Shown in pieces: positions 57,099-64,000 of a DNA stretch of 64,000 bases. The translations under genes were made by a program, and so were the position numbers. Position 1 is the first letter of the stretch, and each line of letters starts with the position of its first letter. The stretch covers positions 53,099-117,098 of the forward strand of contig VTPC01089997.1 in the NCBI GenBank assembly GCA_011009095.1, written 5' to 3'. Below the pieces are notes generated by a model that saw only the letters and a program-made list of their open reading frames with translations, was not told the DNA's origin and did not search any database. The DNA comes from Ignelater luminosus (lineage: Eukaryota > Arthropoda > Insecta > Coleoptera > Elateridae).

Positions 57099-57762
57099 TT
57101 AATGATATTCAAAACGAATATTGCATTTACACCCGACTGCAACAAGTTGGGTCATACGTTCCCAACATTCATATTTACCTTTTACATTCTTTTTTAATAC
57201 TTTTAACTCATCATAAAGAGTTTGGCACCCAAAATCGTTATCATTATGTAGGCAAACCTAAATAGAAGATTAAATGGTTAAAATAATTTTAATAAATAAG
57301 AGTAATAACTTACTTCTGGTTTTCGTGAACCATTTGATTCAATTTTAAATGGATCGGCACTACTGTAAGCGCATGTTTTATTCACGTACGTGCTCGGGTA
57401 GAATTCGTAACCTTCTTCAGAAAAAGTACCTTCTGTGATAATAACCTCACAAATGATGTTATTCTAAAAACTGCCAGAATTAAATATACAGTCATTAATT
57501 TAATTTAATTACTTACGTCACCTAAATATCTTGCAAATCTATTCCCAGCTTCATTGGAAGTTCTTTCTGCTGACTTGATTCTGTTTGGTAATGATATTTT
57601 TGAAGAAGGTAGAACATCTTCGTAATCAACTCTTCCTATCTGATTAGCATAAGTGTGGTCCAAACCAAGAACATCGTACAGAAACCTTTTTGAAGCTAAA
57701 GGATTTGTATAACCAGCCGATGCCAGTGAAACAAAATAAAAAAGATTGGCAATGACCACGTT
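57099..57762 (-). CDS. Small secreted cysteine-rich protein, possible cystine-knot ligand
   Basis: Three exons join in frame (57517-57762, 57314-57463, 57099-57257), giving 184 residues to a TAA at 57099. The first visible exon opens with a hydrophobic run (VVIANLFYFVSLASAG) that looks like most of a signal peptide, so the start codon lies in an earlier exon. A candidate is ATG 57988-57990 with five codons and a GTTAAA donor, which is not consensus. The mature part has seven cysteines: IICEV, NKTCAY, EVCLH, FGCQT, YECWE and the final GCKC. The pattern YPSTYVNKTC, then LKVLKKN, then LVAVGCKCN recalls the cystine-knot ends of PTTH/trunk and IL-17-type cytokines, but I cannot assign it to either. 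AATAAA hexamers on the minus strand (57014-57019 and 57051-57056) may end the transcript. The gene model is good; the function is uncertain. Confidence 0.75.
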
Positions 57763-57990
57763 CTAAAAATTAGAAAAAAAGTCATTCATTAATATAAAAT
57801 AAAAGGGAAGGAAATGATCAAATTGTTTTGAATGAAGTATATACTACATACACGAATATGTCACCTACGTACCAAGTTACTAATCAACTTTAATAGATAA
57901 ATTAGACCATTTTATGAGTTAGTCTTTATATGTTCACTTCTTAGAGGCCAACCTTCGGGTCATACACGATTTAACGTTGAAGAATTGCAT

Positions 57991-60182
57991 TTTTTGAAAC
58001 GTGTTTGTATATTTTATTATGCAACATCGTACGAAAAAGTAAGTGTTAAAAGTGTTCATTGTGTTGTTACGGACGTGCTTTAGATTTTAAGATGCTCATC
58101 ATTTTAATTGATAAAATGTCTAATATTTATTGTCTTAGAAATTTTTCCATTCGACACGGATAAATAATGTGACTCTGTTTGAAACTTTAGTAGTCAATTT
58201 TAATAAAAACGTAAATTTAAAATAAGATAACAGCAAAAATGTGGACATCAGTCGAAAATAATTCAAAGGCAAACGGGAGTGATACTAAGTAAGTATTTAC
58301 TATCAATTACTTTATATTTTAAGTCGACATCGTCAGTCTAAATATTTTGAGAAACACCAGGACTATTTTTAAAAGCACGTAATTTTAAAAAATATAATTT
58401 GTTGATCTAGATTCATATGGAAAGACTAAAGAGAAGCGTTTTAGAACAAATTAAAATGACCTTAAACGTGTTACCTTTTCAACTCGACTAAATATAGTGT
58501 AAATTGACAAATTGCCGATTGTTTAATTTTAATATTAACTACAATATATTCTATTTTTAGGTTGTAATTGCATAGTTAAGTGTGGATATCAAAATGCCGA
58601 CATCGTTTATCTGCATATTACGATTTTGTAATATAAAATGTTTGATATTCCAAAATAAACTTAACATCTCAGCCAAAATATTTCGTTGTCATACGTGTTA
58701 TTCGTCACGATAACATTTTTAAATTCCTGAGAAATCAAGACTACTATAACATATTGTTCCTCAAAAAGTTTGTAAGAGTTCATTCATATCAATCATATCT
58801 ATTTGCAGAAGTGAGAAAAGTAACGTCGCGTCGCGTCGTTTACTAATTTACCTTATTGTAACAACATATGGTATACAATTTTCAAAATATTAATATATTT
58901 AGGAATATTACTGTATTTGGCAAACATCACAATAAAACTTGAAAATTAGCATATGAAATAAGGTTAAGAATAATTACCTAATCATCTCAAATTTCTACGT
59001 CATAAAGTCATAACAAATTCGTCTTTTCGTAATTTAGATAGATTTTCTCAAAATTTTGGTTTGGTATAAATTAAACAGAATTTTCTAAAAAGAAGTTACA
59101 AAACTTTTACTTGTTTAATATCAACTGTTTTATATTTCTTTTGTTTTATTTTGTAGTTTATTAGTGCATCAGGCCCATTTTAGAGTATTTGTCACTTTTT
59201 ATGACATCCTACTCATCTTTACAAGAAGTCTCGAATTCTTGATTTGTTTACTGTTCTTCCAACTGATGCTTATTTATGAGATCATCATTCAAAATATCTC
59301 ATTTGCCTTGTGCCCATAATATCAATTAATCTATCTATTTTACATTAACTTCGAATATGTTTTAAGTAGGTAATTCATTTGTTATTTCTCTTCCCTTGCA
59401 AGTATAGTAATATGTTTTTATTGAATTTAGAATTTGAGTACTACGTTGCAGGTTCAAGATTTATGCCGGGGGTTGGAATACCGTCGGGTTAGGCTAGATT
59501 CTAGTTGGTAACGAAATAGTAGTAGTTGAACCCACAAAACAACCACAGCAAGATTTGTCGTTATATTGCGATAATTTATTTGATAACGGATTAATGTTGA
59601 ATGTTCTTACTAACCAAAAGCAATAAATTATCTGCTTAAAACTCGATCAATGTATCTATCGTTTAAGATATCGTTCATATTCTCATTTTGCCAGTGATAG
59701 CAACTTTAAGACTTTAAATAAGAATACCCAGTGACATATTCACAATGTAATTAGTGAGACTTTCAGTTTTAGAAAATAAGTCTAAAATCCTCAATAGAAT
59801 TTGTTCACGTGAATGCAGTAACTTTTTCTAAAGAAAGAATTCTTTGTCACTACAACTATAGAATTGAAAGTATAAACAATCGTATTTTGCTATTACTTTT
59901 TTTTCAATTTTTTTTGTTGTACCAGTACCAGAGATCTCCATATATGATGGACGTCCTTGTTCTTAATTCTACTGTTACTCTTTGAAAAGTGATAGACAAA
60001 CTAAAAAGTCTAGAAACAAGACAAAAGAAAACAAACAGAAAAGAATTAATACATAAAAACTTGAAATTTCCTAAAACTTTCTCGTTGTTCTTCTGTTGCA
60101 GTATCATTTACAAAACTTTGAAGAGTACCTTACAATTTAAAGTGGATTTTGAACTGCCAGAAATGTTTACAAATAATTCTAT
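57991..60182. other. AT-rich intergenic region
   Basis: No gene, RNA gene or clear transposon recognised. Confidence 0.35.
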
Positions 60183-60340
60183 TTAGGAGAATCTTCTTGG
60201 TAAGTTACACCTCGAGGGTTTGCCATTGCGTTCTAAGGAAGAAGCGGTTTTACAAATCTGGTGGATAGAGCCCGAACCGCTCAGCCAGCGTCTCAGTACT
60301 AAACTGAGCCACGGTTGCTTCGTCAAGGACTAAAAACAAA
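60183..60340 (-). repeat. Possible tRNA-derived SINE relic
   Basis: A patch of higher GC than its surroundings. On the minus strand it carries two A-box-like motifs, TGGCTCAGTTTAG and TGGCTGAGCGG, the second followed closely by GGTTCGGGCTC. No complete cloverleaf could be drawn, so it is not called a tRNA gene. Confidence 0.2.
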
Positions 60341-63300
60341 TCAAGGAATCTACGAACAAAATTAAAAAACTAAAAAAACAAAATGTAATATATAAAAAAT
60401 TAAAAGTTATTGAGCTTAAATCTAGAACGCCTTAACGTGTGGAAAACCAAACTGAAATGTTAATGAAAGGCAAGAAAGTAAATAGAAAAGTTTGATACGT
60501 CCAAAAAACAAAGAAAGAAAAAGGTTAACAGAGAGTAAATACTATTTGGACTCGAAAATATCTTTAGAAATTTATTTAATTCTGTGATAAGCACACATAT
60601 TTTTATTCGCTATAGTGTGATAGTGAGAATGGAAAAATCAAATAATTGTCTGATGCACGACAGATGTAACAATAACGGAAAAATTCTGCTTTTTCTCTGG
60701 TAATAAAACGTACTCAACTATTCTTGCTCTTGACGTCATAAAAAGAAGATTAAAAGTTTTGATCTTGTCGCAACAAAAGACAATAAAGTAAATGATTGCA
60801 GTACCATTTTAGCAGTCATAATCTCCTTTAAAAGGGACACAAAAATCAAAGGCTGTCCGAAAACAGTCAAGTCTCCTTCCCAGTAAATACTACAAAATAG
60901 AGAATACTCAATAGTCAGTAAAAAATCAATACCAGTGTAAAGATCTTTCTACCTTATAGCTATTTCTCATTTTTATTTCGTTTGTCCAAAGCAAAGATCT
61001 GTATCTTCTCTATACGTTTCTATTGCCACAGAAGTCAGCCAGTTTTTATGAGTGCACCTAAATAATAAAGTAAACCAAAGTGTAGATTAACCTGCCCAGA
61101 ACTGTATGGTATAAAGTTATTATGTTAAGAATGACATGATAATTCAAGCGTTATAGTAGTAGACAGCTTTCTACAGATAAACGTGCATTTTCATCATGGA
61201 ACAATTCAATTAAAAAATATTCTTTTCTGTTTTGAAAACCTTAATAGAAAAAGTCTTTATGAAGAATCCTCTGCTTGTAAAAAATCTTCTTCAAAGAAGG
61301 CCGTCTATTCTATTTTTCTAAAAATCTTATGTCTAGAAGACTAGTGTTTATTATTAATGGCAAAAAAAGGTTCTCAGTACAGTAACAGCATTCTCCTTCA
61401 CGCCACCTAAATAGGCCTCTGACTCCCTGGAAGATTAGGTTTTACTCAAGGCTTGAAATTCTTAATTCTCAAAACAAACGTGTATAGGTTTTGACCTCAT
61501 TTTATTCGTGGTTGCTAGAACTTTAGACAAAAAACGTATACTGCTAGTAAAACAAAAACATCGTTTCATTCTAAGATTTAACTGAGAACAAAATATCTTG
61601 GAATTGAAACCAATTAATATTTTTGAATATCAAACACGCAACTTCATGGGTTTTTAATATCGCGTGCTACACAGGCGCCATATATGGCAGATTAGTCCTG
61701 GTGTGAAGCGCCTTCAAAATAGATTATAATTTTATATGTATAAATAAATAATAAAGTTTTGTTGTATTTATGCCAGAACGTTTTTTAAAATGTGATAATA
61801 CAACGTCATTACTGATGTAAACGCAAGCCTGTATTATTCCAAATATTGTACTTATGGCCCCTATTGTAACACGTTCTGTAGTTGTTACTCAGAAGAAATG
61901 TTTCCGTTAGAAGGTAACGACCTCAATCTTCTAAGAGTATGGTTATGAGATTTGGTTTATTTGTGGAAACATTTAGTTATTTATTTTGTTTTAAAATTAG
62001 ACTGCAAGATAATTTTTCTGACCTTTGTATGCAAGATTAACGCCAGTTCTTGTCATTCCTACAAGTAACAATATTAAAACTTTATCGATACTTAAAAGTG
62101 GACAATGAAAGATGACCCTGTTTCTCATCATTTTACGAAAGTATTTAAAAATCAATATTTAAAGAATTATATGTTTTTTTCTATCTTTTAATGTGATGTT
62201 TTTCTTCTTGTGCTCTGGTGTTGTAAAACTAAGATTAGTGTCTTACGTTAAAATAGGAAAAGGTATGGTTTCAATTTGTTTTCAAAATTAAAATTAAAAA
62301 ATTAACAGGCTGCTTTGTTTAAAGCAACCTTCTTCAACTGTATCACCTACTAAAAAAGTGTAATTTAATTAAAATACAGGGTGTTTATTCAAACCTGGTA
62401 CACACTGTAATTCTAGTATAAAATAAGGTCGATTTTTGGATTGAAACGTTTTATTCGGTCTTATTTGTTTTAAAGATTCCTCTTGTTTTAGAATTTTTAT
62501 CAAATACTAACAAATTTTTGAAATTCTTCTAGCGGACTAGCCAGACTAGGGCTTGCATTGTCTATAATATAGCGTCTCTTCTTTGTTTTTCGAAATCGTA
62601 CTCAACTTTGATTGTAGTTAGATATGGATTGTTCTTGATAACAGTAGTAACATTAAGAAGGAACTGAGACGATTACATTCCGAGTTTCTTGATCATCTTG
62701 TATAAAAGTTTTGTAATGACTGTACATTAGAATGCTAAAATAATACTAAATCCGTTGGGTTTGAACACAAATAATTCTAATTGTTAGGAAAGCCTATATA
62801 CAATCTGCTGCATACATAACTGAATAAAGTCACATTTCACATTTTTTTGCCACCCTGTATAAAAATAGCAGTTTGGAATTGAAATCTAAATAATTATTTT
62901 TATGCAGAATAATGAAGTACGTAGTACATGAATATGCCAGTAAAACTGCGAAAGACCCTGAAAGTCCCAAATGTCTCTGGTTCTATCCTTGGCTTGGGTT
63001 GACGATTCTTAAACGAATAGAAGTGTAAAATAAATGGTTTCCTTATATAAAGAAATACGATTGTAGGCTCTATTAACGCGATGTTCAGCACGTTAAAAGT
63101 CTCTCTTAAAGGTTAGACACTTTCAGCTAGAGAAGATTCTAGTGTAACTGAGATGCCAGAAAGAAAACCGCATTAGCAAATATAGATAGTACTATTGTCG
63201 TATGAAGATACATACAGTGCTCATTGAAGTTATTGACAATATTCAAAAAGAATTTATTCGTCGTCTTGGCTACTGTCAGGTTGCCAATGGTGCAGAATTT

Positions 63301-64000
63301 GGACATTTAATTTAGTTGTCTTTTGCATTTTACATTATCAGTAAATTTAATATTGTGAAATTTTGAGATCGTTTTTCTTCAAAATTTTCTTATGTGACCT
63401 ATACCCATAATTACCTTATCGTATGTAAAAAAATTTGCTCTTTTAAATTTCGTAATAAAATATAGGGGTTGCCATTAAAAAAAATATCGATGACATCATA
63501 TCTCCTACATGACTCACCCTGTATAAATATTTTCTGTTTAAGAAATGCACATTAAAAAGTAAAAATCGACAGGTCCGAGCGTTTTTCCTAAAAGTTCGTT
63601 CCTGAATTCTTAAAGAATGTATGCACTACTTTACGAAAGCACCGCATATGCAGTCCTTTTTTTGATGAGTTATCAGCTGAACAGTGCTACAAGTAATACC
63701 ATATCTATGTTGATTTCTACATAACTATTTAAGCAAAATTGCTTTTTATTGATTTTTTGTTGCAAAGCCCTTTAAATTAGTTAGGTAAATCGTTAAAAAG
63801 TTTACATCTTGATACTGCCGCATCACTACTTACTCGTTTCATCAATTTTATTGATAAAAATCATAAAACCAACAAATGTGATAAATTTTGTAGATATGAA
63901 GGAAAAAAGTAAGGAGCAGCTACAATTAGTTTATCTGGCGATTTTACAACTTTTTGATTGTTTTTGACGACTACCAGGCGTTCGCAAAAATGACCAGATC
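60341..64000. other. Intergenic region with eroded transposon ends
   Basis: No gene recognised. CAGGGTG/CACCCTG termini followed or preceded by TA occur at 62377, 62851 and 63515, probably from old Tc1/mariner-type copies. The segment 62377-62857 could be one such element but its two ends do not match each other. Confidence 0.35.

Noticed and set aside
62377-62857. A complete CAGGGTG-ended element
   Set aside because: The two ends share only the 7-bp tip and diverge at once, so they may belong to separate relics.
1-64000. CRISPR arrays, bacterial-type operons, rRNA or defence islands
   Set aside because: No regularly spaced identical repeats, no rRNA sequence and no prokaryotic gene organisation; the gene structures are spliced eukaryotic.

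Overview
The window is from the nuclear genome of an insect. It is AT-rich, has genes split by short GT-AG introns, and carries two well-recognised animal genes with insect-like divergence, XRN1/pacman and SCAP. Many DNA transposons fill the rest. The abundance of mariner, Tc1-like, pogo and hAT elements and of termini reading CAGGGTG suggests a beetle, but that is inference.

Genes. On the minus strand lie an intact intronless SLC6-type transporter (1816-3642), sixteen exons of XRN1 (13493 down to 4103), and nine exons giving a complete 1333-residue SCAP (25816 down to 18162). Much further right is a small secreted cysteine-rich protein (57762 down to 57099, perhaps with a first exon near 57990), also on the minus strand. 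XRN1 and SCAP exons were joined by hand. All junctions keep frame, and every XRN1 catalytic residue sits at its usual position. The genes do not form an operon or pathway: XRN1 does cytoplasmic mRNA decay, SCAP controls SREBP in the ER/Golgi, and the SLC6 protein is a plasma-membrane transporter.

Layout. 1-149 is the tail of a mariner. 150-4100 holds the SLC6 gene and a 43-bp-arm hairpin just downstream of the last visible XRN1 exon. 4103-13493 is XRN1 with transposon relics in its 3.5-kb intron. 13494-18161 is intergenic with MITE-like repeats, a 400-base N gap and a decayed hAT element. 18162-25816 is SCAP. 25817-57000 is a transposon-rich gene desert: foldback elements at 27.7, 30.5 and 37-38.7 kb, mariners at 33.5 and 46.6 kb, a Tc1-like relic at 35.6 kb with a hAT MITE inside it, and a nested stack at 38988-43424 (a hAT element holding a MITE and a pogo/Tigger element). 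There is also a long-TIR element at 52148-54079. 57991-64000 has no recognisable gene.

Most notable: XRN1 ends at a good splice donor with its C-terminal third missing, and an intronless SLC6 gene with a poly(A)-like tail lies just beyond it. The pogo element carries about eleven copies of a 13-bp subterminal site. Several transposase genes are broken mainly at homopolymer runs. One gene may encode an unusual cystine-knot cytokine. I found no CRISPR array, bacterial-type operon or clearly new enzymatic system.
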